A stretch of 64,000 nt of DNA from Phoronis australis (GCA_002633005.1 NMRA01000556.1:133190-197189), one strand, 5' to 3'; counted from the first letter of the stretch, positions 1 through 13,449 are shown. Program-made: numbers and translations. Notes: a model not told the origin generated them from the sequence alone.

Positions 1-306
1 ACTGTAGTGTGCCTCCATAACTAACGACCTATGGATTCCATCTTTGAGCTCAGTCTTCAGAGTGTCGGTTGGTCATTTCAGCTCGATACCAGAAATTTCT
101 GCCAACTTGAATCCGACGAAGGCGTACAGTTGAGACCGGGTAAAGTGGTACAATGGGAAACTTCCTGGAAGAAATGGGGCTGCTCGCTGGTTCCCTACGT
201 ACCTAGCCAGCATGCGGGTATCTCGCAGTACTAAGTTGAGCACGCGCGTTAGCTTGGTTGACGTAAAATCGGCAGGCATTGGTTAGCTTTACAGCAACGT
301 GAAAAA

Positions 307-420
307 ATGGCGGACTGTGAACAATTTTTAGCCTTGTCATGCACGTGGCGTAGCAGCAACTATTTCGTTTCTGCACTATGTTTAATAGCCGCATACTTGA
401 AGCACATACATGTACAATAA
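307..420 (+). other. Small ORF in ATGGCGG context (unsupported)
   Basis: AAAAAATGGCGGAC starts 37 codons (MADCEQFLALSC...) ending in TAA. Nothing is recognised and no splice signals are convincing. It is recorded because the ATGGCGG context recurs across the window. The rest of 1-1333 holds nothing I can identify. Confidence 0.1.
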
Positions 421-1333
421 ACACATACCTCGCCGACTTACCGGTGAGTTATTCAATACTGTATGAATACAAGACAGTATCGTAAACAAAAGTCATCGAC
501 AGTAGAAAGATGCAGTCCGAAAAGGCGTAATCACATTTTTTGGGATTCACATTTCCTGAACATAAATTTTAAGCACCGATTTGTCTGTACAACAGACCAC
601 ATTTACACTTCCTCCATTAATCATGTCAGTTTGATTGCGTAAAGCCTGCGTGGAGAGAGTTCGACCAGCCAATCAGAAACGCTGGTGTAAAAAATTTTCC
701 CGAGGAAAATTAAGTGATACTTGCGTGACGGGTACCACCTAGCGGCACGCAGGGAACCAGCGAGATCGGGCTGATCACGTGGCCGGGACTTAACGAATGG
801 CTGTACCAAGAGGTACTTCTTCTTCGTACCAGGTGGCACACTCATGTTTAAATTCGTGCAAATGGCTTTTCATAGTGTATGCGAATAGACGTGGTGCATT
901 TTAAACAACAGTGAAATTACCTCATCGTCATCTAGGGCTATTTTCTGGTCCCAAGTGATCAGCCGTGTCGTTGATTTCAAAATCGCCTAGGGTGTGAGCA
1001 CCATGGATTTTCGAAGGACAACCCGGACAAGAGTGAATGTTCCTAAATCGAAATCCTTCGAACCTTAGATAGAGCCAACATTGCACTACAATACGCTACG
1101 CGATGTACCACCACTGGACAAACAAGACAATGGTCAAGAAATTGCCACCAAAAGAAAATCAAACGGAATGGTCAGTTGTCTGAGTGCCGCAGCGCATCAT
1201 TCACCAAGAGGTACAGCATAAATTGATCCTACTGAAAAAATCACTGACAGTCAACCAACTTTTGCGTGAAACGACTCCCCTCCGCACTGACATCATAAGT
1301 TTGGCCTCAAATTGATTCTTACTCAGATTAAAT

Positions 1334-1509
1334 GACCCCTGATAAGCCGTAAAATGTAACAATTTCGTAAAATGTAACAACTGTTACATTTTACGTACTA
1401 AGCCTCTCCTAAATTGTAACAAGTTGTTACATTTTACGAAATTGTTACATTTCACATCGAACGCACATCTACCATTGTTAAATAAACATTTTACGAAACC
1501 CACGTCATA
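1334..1509 (+). mobile_element. Palindromic MITE-like element, TAAAATGTAACA family, copy 1
   Basis: Made almost wholly of alternating GTAAAATGTAACA and TGTTACATTTTAC motifs, so it can fold on itself repeatedly. It starts near GACCCCTGATAAGCCG and ends near TTTACGAAACCCACGTCAT. A second copy in the opposite orientation lies at 5115-5293 with the same internal order, including CTCTCCTAAA. No protein is encoded. It is a short non-autonomous element of unknown superfamily. Confidence 0.6.
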
Positions 1510-1856
1510 TTCCAAGGAAAATAACCAAAATCACGAACAAGGGGTATCTGACACGTCCAGGGGGTACTGGAGTATTTTTGTACGAGGAGTGCGGCTCAAA
1601 AAATTTGAATACGTACCCGTTTAGAGAGTGGGCTCGGACAAAAAGTGACCCATTAAAAACTAATTTGTGTAAAAATTCACATTTTCGCACTCTTTTGTTC
1701 CAGAAATTCAGGAACGGCACCTTTTAGATGTAATTTTGTCGAAAATGGCACCATTTTGAAGAGTATTTTTTCTGTGAAAAAAGCACTTTTGTGCGGCACT
1801 TTTCGTAAACCTCTTCTGTCGAATGCCCAACGGGCTGACACGACATGAATTTGACT

Positions 1857-1990
1857 ACTTATTATCATTTGTATTAGTATTACATTACTATTACTACTAT
1901 TATTACTATTACTATTACTACTATTACTGCTATTACTACTGTCACTACTGTTACTCGTTATCATTTTCGTTATCATTATTGCTATTATTA
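1857..1990. repeat. ATT/ACT trinucleotide-rich microsatellite
   Basis: Interrupted run of TATTACTAC and related trinucleotides. It produces the Ser/Asn-rich ORF on the minus strand (1677-1976), which is therefore not a gene. Confidence 0.8.
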
Positions 1991-2778
1991 TGAATATTTT
2001 TAAATTTATTTAACGAGGACACAATACATGTTTAGAAAGTGCTAATACATCATGGTCCTCAAAGATTTTTGAATCATTTCATTTATGGTTCGATGTTTTC
2101 ATCGGGCTTTCCATATTGGACAGGGAGTGTTGTTCCAAAGGATTTTAAAGGGGTTCCCATGTTCATCCTTAACGATATTGTGAGGAACGTCTTGATAGCT
2201 GTGGATGCAGAGTAGGGCTACTTCTTGGAAACGGGGAAGTTGATATTTGAAATTTTGTTTAGACGTGCACCAACTTCAAAAATTGATTACTTCTGACCTA
2301 TCGGCAAGATCTGTATTGTTTGTAGATATAACTATAACCAACTGTAGTTTGCCAAGAAGAGCTGAATTCAGACCGCACTATTTTACTCTCGATTTTCATC
2401 TAAGCCTGAGGATAACCACCGTGTAATCATTTTTTGCCTCTTGTTGAAAACGTTACTTTTCAAAGAACTGGGGATTGTTACATGATGATGTGCAAGTTCA
2501 AATTTGCGTTAAGTTGAACTCTGGAGGCAGACATGTTTCGAGAACTAACGATTTGCCGGCTGCGGTCACTGGGTCTAGAATCGCTGGTAATGGACATACA
2601 CAACGCGCAAGAAAATAAATGTGGAACGGGCCCCACAGTGATTTAACAGAGTGATTTGAACTAGATTTCATTGAAAGTGGATTGTCTGGGACAAAAACTG
2701 CCAACTGTCAGTGATGTTCAACATGAGCATTTTATACCACAATATTAGCCTCGAATGGCCAATGTAATAACGTATTTA
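1991..2778. other. No recognisable feature
   Basis: AT-rich single-copy-looking DNA. No ORF or motif worth reporting. Confidence 0.5.
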
Positions 2779-2800
2779 GTTATCTCACTAGTGAGATAAC
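2779..2800. repeat. 22-bp perfect palindrome
   Basis: GTTATCTCAC-TAGTGAGATAAC reads the same on both strands without a spacer. It could form a cruciform or be the fused ends of a decayed element. Confidence 0.8.
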
Positions 2801-3358
2801 ATTTTGTCGGTTTCGACCCCGGGCCTCAAGGGTTTCGGGTCGGAACGTGAAAATAGAATACTTAAATGAGCCCGCACAACAATAGCATGTTCAACAAAGG
2901 GTATTGTACCGACATTTATACGCTATGAAAAATAAGACGCATAATTTTCATATAAACGATATTTTAATTCAATGAAAAATTTCTCTCATGTTCTCTCACT
3001 TGTAAATCACCGATCTCCAATTTGAATGCGGGTATCGTGTCGCCGGGATCCTTTGACTTGAGCATTGTACTCAGTTAACAGTGGTAACCTACTTTAGCAG
3101 ACGATATTTTCACGGTCGAAGCTTAGCGTGATAAAATGTGTAGTAAGCTATAACAGTTGCTAAGCCTTAATTTATAAATTCACTTTATTTCTATTTTGTT
3201 TAAATTTTCAATTGGTTTTGAGTATTATTTGACAAAATTAGCTCGGCTTTTCTTAAAAGGTCACGACCTCCGACCCTCGGCCTCTGACATAGAAAGTTGT
3301 TACAAAGCCGAGGCGAGTTTACAAAGGTAGATCGATTCATTGCCATGTTTCGTGTTCA

Positions 3359-3550
3359 GTATCAGGTATAAATAGATTATTACTTGTTCTCAGTCGTTAC
3401 CCCCTTATCTAGAGCCCTCGGGGAACTTTGAGAATTATCACCCTGGGGACAAACGCCCCTCGAGCGATAATTCTCCAAAATCCACTCGGTCTCTAGAATA
3501 CGGGGGATAATGACTTCGCCATGTAATAATCTATATTTATGCAATGTATC
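3359..3550. repeat. Foldback (long imperfect hairpin) of about 190 bp
   Basis: Left arm 3359-3448 and right arm 3456-3550 are inverted copies: TAAATAGATTATTAC against GTAATAATCTATATTTA, then CCCCCTTATCTAGAG against CTCTAGAATACGGGGG, then AGAATTATC against GATAATTCT, closing on GGGG/CCCC with a 7-nt loop. No coding sequence. It looks like a MITE or foldback remnant. Confidence 0.6.
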
Positions 3551-4222
3551 AAAAGGATAAATATACGAAATTCGTTTATTTGCGAGCTACAACACAAAAA
3601 TGGCGCCTCATGAGACACGTGACTTCATGTCCATTAATAATAGAATATCAAATCTTTGTCTGTATTTATATGTACTTCGAACTAATGAACATTGACCAAA
3701 TAGCAATTTTAATTCATATTTTATATTAAAAAATAATATAAAGAGAAAGTGCATGTATTTATAGTCCGAAATGCCGACACTGGACTATTGCCCTTTTAAA
3801 CTACCGACCTAGAACTGTCCAGGTTTGAGCAAAATAATCATATCCTTTCAGAGTGCAAAATATTTTCTGTTTCCCCAGCAAGACACCCATTTTTACGTAT
3901 ACACGTCATGGTTTGAACTGTTGTTACCACCATAATATCAGACAGGTTCGACACCACAGGGAAAATGATATTTCTTTCAGCTTTTAAGCTGTATAAAACA
4001 CGTTACTATGCCTCCACTTTTTTAAACTACTGGCTCGTCCTTCTCTAAGGCGATATTTTGCTGTTGCTTCGGCAAAATCTGTCAACCTACCGGGCGGGCA
4101 AACAAATGCGTGCTTTTACTTCCTTCCACCATAATGTCTTTAAGAAATTTTCATTCGTATCTAAGGTGGTAGACAGAACCTGTCGGCATCAGAAACTTTG
4201 GTTTTGCTCCTTTTGTGTAGAG

Positions 4223-4617
4223 CAGGGCCCGGTCTCTAATCTTTGTACTCAAAACGAACTCGAAACTATTTTTGGCAATTTCTCTGCTCCTTTTGTGCGA
4301 ACTTAAGATAATTGTGCTCGAATGCATTAAAGTTTATGCATAGGAGTTTCTAGTTCAAGTTTGCCCTTGAAGACCCTTATATTTGTGCTACAAACTCGAG
4401 TAAAAACTCGAAATTTCGAGTTCAAACTCGAATTTATTGCTTTAATATTGGGTTTACAAACTGTGAACTAAGGGCAATAACTTATCTACGTAAGTTATTG
4501 TGTACTAGAGCATAGAATAATAGACACATATCTTGAGTTCGCCCAGAAGTAGAGTAGAAAATGCCAAACTTAATTTCGAGTTCCATTTCGAGTAAAAAGA
4601 TTGGAGACCGGGCCCTG
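4223..4617 (+). mobile_element. hAT-like MITE, CAGGGCCCGG ends, copy 1
   Basis: Begins CAGGGCCCGGTCTC and ends GAGACCGGGCCCTG, a terminal inverted repeat. The interior is rich in CTCGAAATTTCGAG-type palindromes and codes for nothing. A copy in opposite orientation with similar sequence end to end lies at 52753-53159. CAGGG-type ends are common in hAT elements. No clear target duplication flanks this copy. Confidence 0.7.
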
Positions 4618-5114
4618 GCCATTTACTGCATTAGCGATGACTCCAAGGCAATAAAACATTGGTCGAAATAAACCAAACTATCGTGGACTAAAACTGGTGT
4701 TTTTTTCTATGAAATCGTCTTCCGAAATTGAATTTTCCATGAAAAATTTTGTTATTGTCGTTTGTTCCCGAAGGAATACGATAGAAATTAACCAAATACG
4801 ATGTCATTGTTGTGCTTACCAAGGGAAGTGTGCTTACTGTAATGCTGTATACACAATTGGTTTATGACCAATAAATACTTGTTACCTGATCCAGGAAACT
4901 CCTTTCGTGTAGAGTTGAAACTGTTCGCTGTACATTTTTGACTATGCCATAAAACTACTCATGTTAAAAAAAACGTGTAAAGCACATAGGGACACATCTA
5001 TAAGTTCGACCTGGCACATTTGATAGAATTTCATTCACACAATCCCAGAAAGAAGGCGTTAAGTGTGTAAACGGTTTTCTTCCGTGTGACAAATATCATG
5101 CAAACTCATGAAAT

Positions 5115-5293
5115 ATGACGTTGCTTTCGTAAAATGTAAAAATGGTACATTTCTCGCACGTGCATTCGACGTAAATTGTAACAATTTCATAAAATTAACA
5201 ATTGTTACACTTTAGGAGAGACCTAGAAACGTAAAATGTAACAGTTGTTACATTTTTCGAAATTGTTACATTTTACGGCGTATCAGACCCCTA
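5115..5293 (-). mobile_element. Palindromic MITE-like element, TAAAATGTAACA family, copy 2
   Basis: Inverted relative to the copy at 1334-1509. Read on the minus strand it begins TAGGGGTCTGATACGCCG and ends at AACGTCAT, matching copy 1 almost throughout with scattered substitutions. The shared ends delimit the element at roughly 175-180 bp. Confidence 0.6.
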
Positions 5294-8200
5294 AGCTCAA
5301 AAAGAACTGGGAGTCCGCTAGTAACTAAGACGAGGCTCGTTAATGCTAAAAGGCTCACAAAGTTTTATAGTCACCCGGCTGGGTTTGTTTCAGTCTCCAA
5401 AGTAATATCTAAAGCTCCCTCCTTGAGATATTGCGCCAATAACGCCAAGTCAAAACCTCATTTAAAACTCATTGCGACAAAAAATAAGGTTACCATGATG
5501 GACTGGAGCCTCGAAGTGCATCACCTACGCCTCGGCACAAACGGAAATGACGTCAAGGTCCCCGAACTAACAGGCGTTCGGAGTTGTCCCACCTACATGT
5601 ACACCAACGGCACAAAATTTGAAAATCCTTGAGGACTGCCAAGGAGAACGACATGTAAACGAGTTATCCAGCAAACGTTTAGCTGTTGACGCAAAAGAAA
5701 CTAGGATTATATTCAATAGATGGCGCTATATTTGCTCCTGGCGCTTGATCAATGATTTCCAGAACAACGTAAAATTGGGATTTGCTTGATGTAAAAGCAG
5801 TATGAAACCCGTGCTTTCTGACAAAAAACAAAATTCAGGTTACTAACCGTTGTGAAATTTGTATCAAATTGTCTCTTGATTAAAATGCATGTAGGTTGAA
5901 AAACTGAGAGTTCAGTGCCTTGTGGTCAAACTCATGCATTTTCATGTCTCGGGTTTAATGCCGCTTTGAGTGATATAATGCGTGATTAAGACAATGCTGC
6001 ATCAACTTTTAATTATTGAAACAGGCTATAGATATCTTAAAAATGATGAATTATTGGCTCCGCCCACACGATTGCGCTTCCGTTTGAAAATAAAATCTTT
6101 TCTTTACTGATACGCCCTCAGTCCTCTCGTATTCAATATAAACAGCAACCAAACTCGCCACTTTTGTATGCGGTCTCCACAATGGAAATATTTAAGATGG
6201 CTTTATCTTTGCAAACGTGTGGACGATGAAAATAAGTTTTTGAAAACCCTTATTACGTAATACTCTGTCACATCAAGTATGAAATACATGTATGCCCAAT
6301 CCCATTATTTACTAGTGTTGCCATTTTTGTGATCATGTGACGTATGAAACAAAATTGCTACGAGTGTGTGGAGAACTTCTTGAAAAAACGTGAAGAAGCA
6401 GTTGTGTTTCCAAAATGAAAACGCAGTCGTGTTGACAGGAGCTTACACGAGTTTCACGGATCGGGTCTGATCATCGATATTTATGTTTTCCTGGATCAGT
6501 CCACAGTGGAGAATCATATGTTTAGCTTGATGTAACGAAAATGTTTAAAAACTCATTTTACCACAAGCCCTGGCATTCTTATTTAATACTCCCGACATCG
6601 ACAATAGCTGATACTGAGTTTCCAGTGGCAACACGGCAACAAAAAATAAATAAAAAGTCGAATAAATCCATGATACAAACTGTTTTTCCGACAACCTAAC
6701 GCTGTTTCTTTGGTCTTCATTACGTCACTGTAACTGCGCGTGCAGTAACAATGATGTGATGCACACGCAGCCCAACAATGGATTTTGTGCATCTAGTTTC
6801 TTAATTTACTTCATTCAGCAAAAATAATGACCGAATTACACGTTCACTTTGTCTGCTAACATGGACGTGCCAAAATATTTGCATGAACATATGTAAGAGT
6901 ACTCATTCACGGCACGGACTTATGTCTTGGCACGATAAGAACGTCAGAATTGAGCAAGTAACAAATTAGTCGGTAAACCAATCCTTATAAATAGGGTTGT
7001 AAGTCCCCACAGTGAAAGTGTAGAATCAAGTGCCATACACATCACACTCGAATGACACGTCAAACATTAATCCGCACGTGTCGAAATTGCGATCGCGTGA
7101 ACACATTTATCTTACGAAATACTACAGCGAATATAACTGCACGGAAATCAAGCCTTTCGAAAGATTTTATTCATTCAAAGAGTCGATTTTTACTTTTCGC
7201 TTGTCACTCCTCCATTTGTATTTTTCATGTTAATTTTCCAGTGAACTCATGGACCGAAGCATTCACTGGGCTCATTAATTGGGTCACCACATGACGTCCT
7301 TAAAATGAGGCGAAATAGAACCATATATTCCTGCATACAGATATTCCGAGAAATCACCCCTCGCTCCGTCCATCAAATACATGTATGTTTCATTTTATGC
7401 TTAAATTTATATGTACCACGTCTTGAAACTAATCTATTTTAAATCGTTTGCATAGACGTCTCATTGTCAAAACAGAAACGACCTCAAACAGGTAACCTCC
7501 GATGCCTTGTCTACCTAGCTTGATCACGGCTGGGCCTAAATCGTAATTGGGCCGTGTTTTGGCAACGAAAATTCTATAACAAGTGGGAAACTTCTAATTC
7601 AGCGGCAGATAAGTTGTGCTTTAACTCGACGCATTCATAATTGAATAGAAACTTGACAAGCAGCCCATGTAGTATAAAGTGAGGCATTTCATATCCCTAC
7701 TGTGGTTTTATTGGCCGAAACCTCATGAAAGTAAACTCCACTGCGCTTGAAACTTCTGGATATATCTTTATTGTTCGGTTTTATGACGTCATGCACACGC
7801 AGATTATGTTTAATTTCGAATATATATACAAGCAGTACGTATGCACAGTGCTGACGCTTTGATCTCATCAACTTCAAGCACAACAAACATTTCGGCATTA
7901 TTTCGGTGGCTTCCATAAAAATCATAATAACAATCCACACTGCCTCATCGAGTTTTGTGCTTTTGAATTTTCGTCATCAAGTTACTACTCAAAGGTCCTT
8001 AATGCGATCAAAGGAAAAAAGATAACAGGTTTATGAGTTACTGATTTCATAGAGACCAATTCATATTCGAGAATGAAATCGTTAGTAGCCCAACGTTTAT
8101 GTTGATAACGTTAATTTTGTAACAGGTGGGTTAAGGAACAGCTCAACAGTTCCAAACAACCACAGAAACCAAGGGCGCATTCCGTAGACACAAGGCCTCT

Positions 8201-8808
8201 GTCGAGTGAGGGTAGTGCAATCACTTGCTTCGCTTATAATGCATCAGGCGATATCTCGTGACGAATTTTGTGATATCCCTTTTGTTGAAAGAAACTTGCT
8301 CTATGCAATAGGGGAGAGGAACAGCGTCACATACTTCATGCACGTGCAGTCAGCATGCTAGCCAAGTGAGTTAAAGCGGCATCAATCACGTGTTTCTTGT
8401 CAAAAAACAAGTTTTAATTTAGACCACGTTACGTTGTAAAATTGACTTAACTTCGTTTTATACTAAGTTTAGAATTGGTATCTAGGCTGGGATAAACAAA
8501 AAAGCGAAACGAGTGCCGGAAAGACAAGAGAAACTTAGTAGGTCCTGAAAATTAAATTTAGTCGCCGACAGCGTTTTGCCTAAGCCGTCTGATCAACGAA
8601 CTGCCACTTTTTGAACCCCTAATATTACCTTCAATTTGATTAAGAGTCAGCACACACAGAGGACTACGCGCCTTGAATGCAAATGAGCTCAACTCAGAGA
8701 TCATGCTTGCGGCAATTGAAATAAATTTTGTGGATTTTGCCTCACGAATTCAGTGGCGAGGCAAATGTTTTGGTAGCTCTGTGACACCCAGTGTTCACCT
8801 GGCGTGCG
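5294..8808. other. No recognisable gene
   Basis: Short ORFs only, none with domain motifs. A full CRE palindrome TGACGTCA lies at 7784-7791 and TACATGTA octamers near 5596, 6287 and 7379. Nothing else identified. Confidence 0.5.
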
Positions 8809-8944
8809 TTCAGTAACGCTAGGACCTACGCTAGGATCTAGCTAAAACCTAGCCACAGTCACGTGATCGTATTTAAAATACACGGCAATATCTCACGTAA
8901 TCTCGCGATGTCTTGCTTTTTAGCGAGATCCTAGCGTTACTGAA
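8809..8944. mobile_element. Small MITE with 16-bp perfect terminal inverted repeats
   Basis: Starts TTCAGTAACGCTAGGA and ends TCCTAGCGTTACTGAA, an exact inverted repeat, with extra inner GCTAGGATCTAGC pieces. 136 bp, non-coding. The superfamily is not clear from the ends. Confidence 0.6.
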
Positions 8945-9148
8945 TTGGAGGCTGGCTTCAAGGCCAGCGGGAACGTTGCTCGGGGCGGTGGTGCTCTACT
9001 AATTATGACGGAGGATTGCTGCTGAGAAATTAGGATACCAAGTCTTGTAGAAAGTAATTTCCGAAATTCGCGATTGCTTACGAATAAAAAGGTGTCTTTG
9101 TTAAAAGAGATTTTATTTCTGGCTTGGAAAGAACTTATAGCTCGTTAT

Positions 9149-9284
9149 TTCATGAGAGCTGGCTCTAAAAATTGGCTTATCACGATACGTCACTTCATGA
9201 GAGTTGGTCTCGAAATGTTGACTTGTCACGGTACGTCACTTCATGAGAGATGACTCTAACAGTTGACTTGTCACGGTAAGTCAC
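9149..9284. repeat. Tandem repeat, about 45-bp unit, three copies
   Basis: Each unit starts TTCATGAGAG and ends TCACGRTAMGTCAC. Units differ at several positions, so the array is old. Confidence 0.75.
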
Positions 9285-12200
9285 TTCATTTACTGGAAGA
9301 AAACCAACAGTCACTTCCTTCTAAAACTAAAAAGAACTTCTCATACGTGATTAAGGAACAAGATGGCTCAATTTTGTAACGGTGGTCTGAATTGAAAACT
9401 GAATTTCTTCCACGGAACTATGTCTTATTGTCGCTTTACATGCAGGTTATATTGAACTTAAAGGAGAATGCCACCCGATTTAATTAGTCTTTTTTGCCGT
9501 CTTAATCGGTCTATATCCACATCGCCTCGCATACGGTCGACCTTACCTTGCCAAGAGGTGTCGCGTTAACCAGTGAGGAAGGTGAGAAATGACGCTAGCG
9601 ACGTCAATGGTTCATATGCAGAGTGAATGCCGCTGTGTTGCGGTGCATCGTTCCCGCTTGTCCGAACTAAGCAGCTGCGAGGAAAGCGGGTATATCTTTT
9701 TTTTTTTACTTCCTCGAGAGTCCGAAATGCTTAGAAAGTGGCTCATGGTAGTGAAGAATTAAATGTACGCTGTAAATAGCAAGTATGAGGCCGTGAAACA
9801 TCTCCGTCTCTGTGGCCTGCAGACATCGACAATGCCTGACGAATGCCGGCTTACCAAATAACTCCATACGTTCCGTTGTCTGAGCTTGTTCACGGCGCCT
9901 CTGTAGTATTTCTTCATCATTGTATTCTTGTTCGAATTGATAGCCTGTAAAACTAAACGATCCACCTGCGAATTCGGGAATGATGAGCTCTAGCTCGTCC
10001 TAAGTCGGGATTGCGACGGTTGCCTTGTTGGCGTTTATTACTGATCATTCTGTTTCAAAATGAATTATTCTCACCCTAACCAATACTTATATAAAACTGA
10101 AACAAAGTTTGTCTCATTAGATGCAATTTGTAATGCCTTATGAGTGTTTGTGAGTGCAAATGATTTGAGAAGCCAGCAATGAATAAATCACTGCGTTACC
10201 GGCTTTAGGTGCAATAAAACTAATTGACGGGACACCGAGGCCGTGTGAGCTCATGCTAATTTAGTGTTTGCAGGCAGAAACTGTTGTGAAACATCTCGAT
10301 TTCCATCCCACGGCCAGGTGTTAGGGTCAAATCTTTATCAAATAATGATTGTCAATGTACAACATCTACCCTGACGGTACTGTGGCCAATGCAGAACCTG
10401 AATTCGCGGCCCCCGACTTGTAAGTAGATTTGCAGTTTCGTGGCTAATTCATCAACATAATCACGTGCACATTACTTTGGCTCACTAGTATAGTATTTTC
10501 TTGACTGGAAGTTTAGTTTCCACTGAACTTTGGCTGATTTATATTCGTGATGTCTGATCAGTTTCCGAGCCCCTGGACGGGATAACGAGTCGGCCCGGCG
10601 GCCGCGACGGGCCTGATCGGGCTCCGAGCCACTGGCCAGGATAACAAGCGTTTTTTGTTTAGAACTAAAAAAATCACAAGTCTAAACAACACAGATCTAC
10701 GTTCTCCTGTCTGTATCTCACGGAAAATACTTCGAAATTATCTCCGAACAGACCCCAAACTCCTGCTACGGACCTTATTGCCTAACTTTGTAGGCTACGG
10801 TGTTTCCAAATACCAATAAATCCGTAAGAGCGAAAAAAATAACACGTTTTTATACATGTAAGAACTCGGTGTATTTTTAAGGGTTTTACATCGAATTTTG
10901 ATGATTTATTGGTGTTAAACGATGACTTCAAACGATAAGCTGACACCAGTAACCAGTGTTGTGAACTGCTGAAAAGACTGCGTGTGAAACCGATGACGTC
11001 ATTGGATAATTTCAACACCTCCGCCTGCCGTCAGGTGTCAGGTAACGCAACCGTACGTGTCCTTATGGAGTAGAACCACTCGATCTAAATTGATACAAAT
11101 TAGGTTGTTTTTTTGGGTGGCATGCTCCTTTGATCGATTGTTAGCCGAATATCTAAAAACACTAAGTAAAGGTAAATATTTTTGAAAGTAGAAACGTTGC
11201 TCATGATGAAAGTTCAAAAACACTGCCACATTTTTCTTAGTTATCATTTTATGTTCGTTTTATGCAACTTTTTATTTCTTCATAAAATTTTCAAAAGTCT
11301 TAGTTTTGTTAGGCCCTCATGAAAAAGTGGAATATTTTATAAACAATTCCTGGCACTGTTTAGCAGAACAGTGCATGAAGCATATTATATGATAGTTACA
11401 TATGAATCTGATTTGCCTTTCCAGATATATGACGTTCCGACATTAACCAAACTTGGATATTTTCCCAGGGTCATACATGTACTTAACGTGAATGGATAAT
11501 CTGGCAGTGGGAACTGTGAGAATGCGATTGTTCATGGTACTCGATCCTTGAACAAAAACAACAGCTAAAATGGTGACCTGCGTTTTTAAATACCGCAGGG
11601 TGTTTTAATAGTGTGTCACATAATATTCGATGTTCACTAATTAAACACGTGTATTTTCCTGCGCGCTCTCGTGAGAAGGTCGTCTTCTCACGTAACCCGA
11701 GGCAAAGTGTACTGTGTATTGATGAATTAGAAGACTGAAGGACATGACAGGTTGCTGACCCGACAGCCAAATGGCGCTTCCTAGAGATAGTTACGACTCA
11801 ATATCAATGCATTTTATTTGAAACATTTTTAAATATGATGTTCTTTATTTGTGAATTGAAAAATGAATCCAAGATGGCGTATATTCATATTTTAAATAAT
11901 TTTGACGTCGTCATTGACCGGGACTATCGTTGTTTTGCCTCCGAAATTTATAGATACCGATATTTTTAGTTAATGCTTGTTTTTAACAAATTTTGAAACG
12001 TCATTTTCATGCCTGTCAACGTTTAAAAGGATTATTATCGATATAGCCATTTATTGCTTAGCTGGATTCATAAATTCCCATTTACAATTGCTACTAACCG
12101 TATTCTGGCGAACTTGTCACCGCTAACCAATCATCGCGTTCTTATCTTTTGCTCGAATTGAAATTTTGTTACAATGAACTAACTCTAATTCTTTTGGGGA

Positions 12201-13449
12201 CCATATTGTGGCAACTGACGTTAGCCGGCGTCATCTCAAGGAGCTTTCTGGGACTCTGTGTCCGGTGCACAGTCCCAGTAGGGACTCAAAGACTTTACGT
12301 ATGTTTTTAGCACATTTGTAGATTATTTGTTTACTCGGAAGTTTATTCCATCCAACAACAATACGTTTCCGCCGTAAAACCAAGAACGTCAATTTGAACA
12401 CGTGGCATTGGACACAAAGTCGACGCCGCGAACAACGGTTACCGCTATCGTGAATCTTGCTATGCATATGCATGTAATGTGGGGACGGCTTGCAAAAATA
12501 ACTGAACCATCGACGTATAAAGGAGAATTTACGTTCACCAATGCACTTGTGCAGAGGTTCTGCAGTTACAAAAATTACAACACGTCGCCTTTGTGTAATA
12601 GTTTCATGATCCATATTCACGAGTTCACCAGTTGGCTGTAACACACGGGAGCGTAAATATCACATTGATTCTGTGACTGGTTCTTGTTCTCGTCCTTAAC
12701 GGAAGTTGCACACTCCTTGACAATTGTGTTTAAGATTGGAATTTAAACGAAGACACTTCCGTTAGAATGTTGTCATGAGCTCTAAAGCATACTGTAGTAT
12801 TCTTTAATCGTCGTCCAGTATTAACACTCGACCGGTGGCATAAATCACTTAAGACTCTTTAATTGTCCATAATCCGTCGTCACTAGTACAGTGTTGACCC
12901 TCATATGGCGTGAATCCTCACCGATTACGGCGCATTAACGTCTTGTTAGTAAATCCGTGTCACAGTTGTTGGTCAATCATTCAAGTGATCTCATAACATT
13001 GTCAAGCCATCTGCCGAGGCACCTACTTGTAGTGGCCATAGCATAATTGCGACATCGGGTGCAGTGTTTAGTGTTAACATAGATCATAGACAACAGGTTT
13101 GCAACTCCGATATTTTCTTAATATAACGTTCCCAAAGGGGCCGTCCCACTCTCTCCCAATGCACAATCCTGCTGCCGGTCAGTGAGTAGACATGAACGAC
13201 GAACTATCGGGGAGTAAAAAAGTGCATAACGCCTGGCTCAGATAGTGAATAGTGACGTCATGCCTGATCGTGCTGGTCGCGGCTTGTGCCCAAGATAACG
13301 AATCACGTTCGTTGCAAATACGCAAAGTTGGCACTCCACCCTATAATCATGACTAAAAATTAAAAATAAAAAACAACTGCATGCAGTTTTAGGGGTTACA
13401 CACATTTGTACTTTAAAAGGTGGGACATTATCGGCGAGAACAACAATTT
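9285..13449. other. Mostly featureless upstream DNA
   Basis: Apart from the exon-like ORF at 10355-10419, I see a short direct duplication near 10558-10655 (CCGAGCCCCTGGACGGGATAAC, repeated with changes about 60 bp on), CRE palindromes at 10994-11001 and 13253-13260, and a CCAAGATGGCG motif near 11870. The 137-codon minus-strand ORF at 12231-12644 has a weak LINE-like WNKLP string but no usable domain. Confidence 0.4.
10355..10419 (+). CDS. Orphan exon-like ORF with consensus donor
   Basis: ATG at 10355 opens 21 codons (MYNIYPDGTVANAEPEF, then AAPD) plus TT, followed by GTAAGT at 10420. An in-frame TGA lies at 10346-10348. The composition (Asp, Glu, Pro, Ala, Gly; GC-rich third positions) differs from nearby AT-rich DNA and looks coding. 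The end phase is 2, so it cannot join the LIM1 exon directly. No matching downstream exon was found and I do not recognise the peptide. It could be the first exon of an upstream gene, a lineage-specific transcript, or chance. Confidence 0.22.

Noticed and set aside
410-443. Short ATG frame ending in a GTGAGT donor with phase 1
   Set aside because: Only 11 codons, peptide not protein-like, and the phase match alone is weak.
12231-12644. Minus-strand ORF with RRKRIVVGWNKLP, recalling LINE C-termini
   Set aside because: Only one short string resembles the LINE pattern and no reverse-transcriptase block is found nearby.
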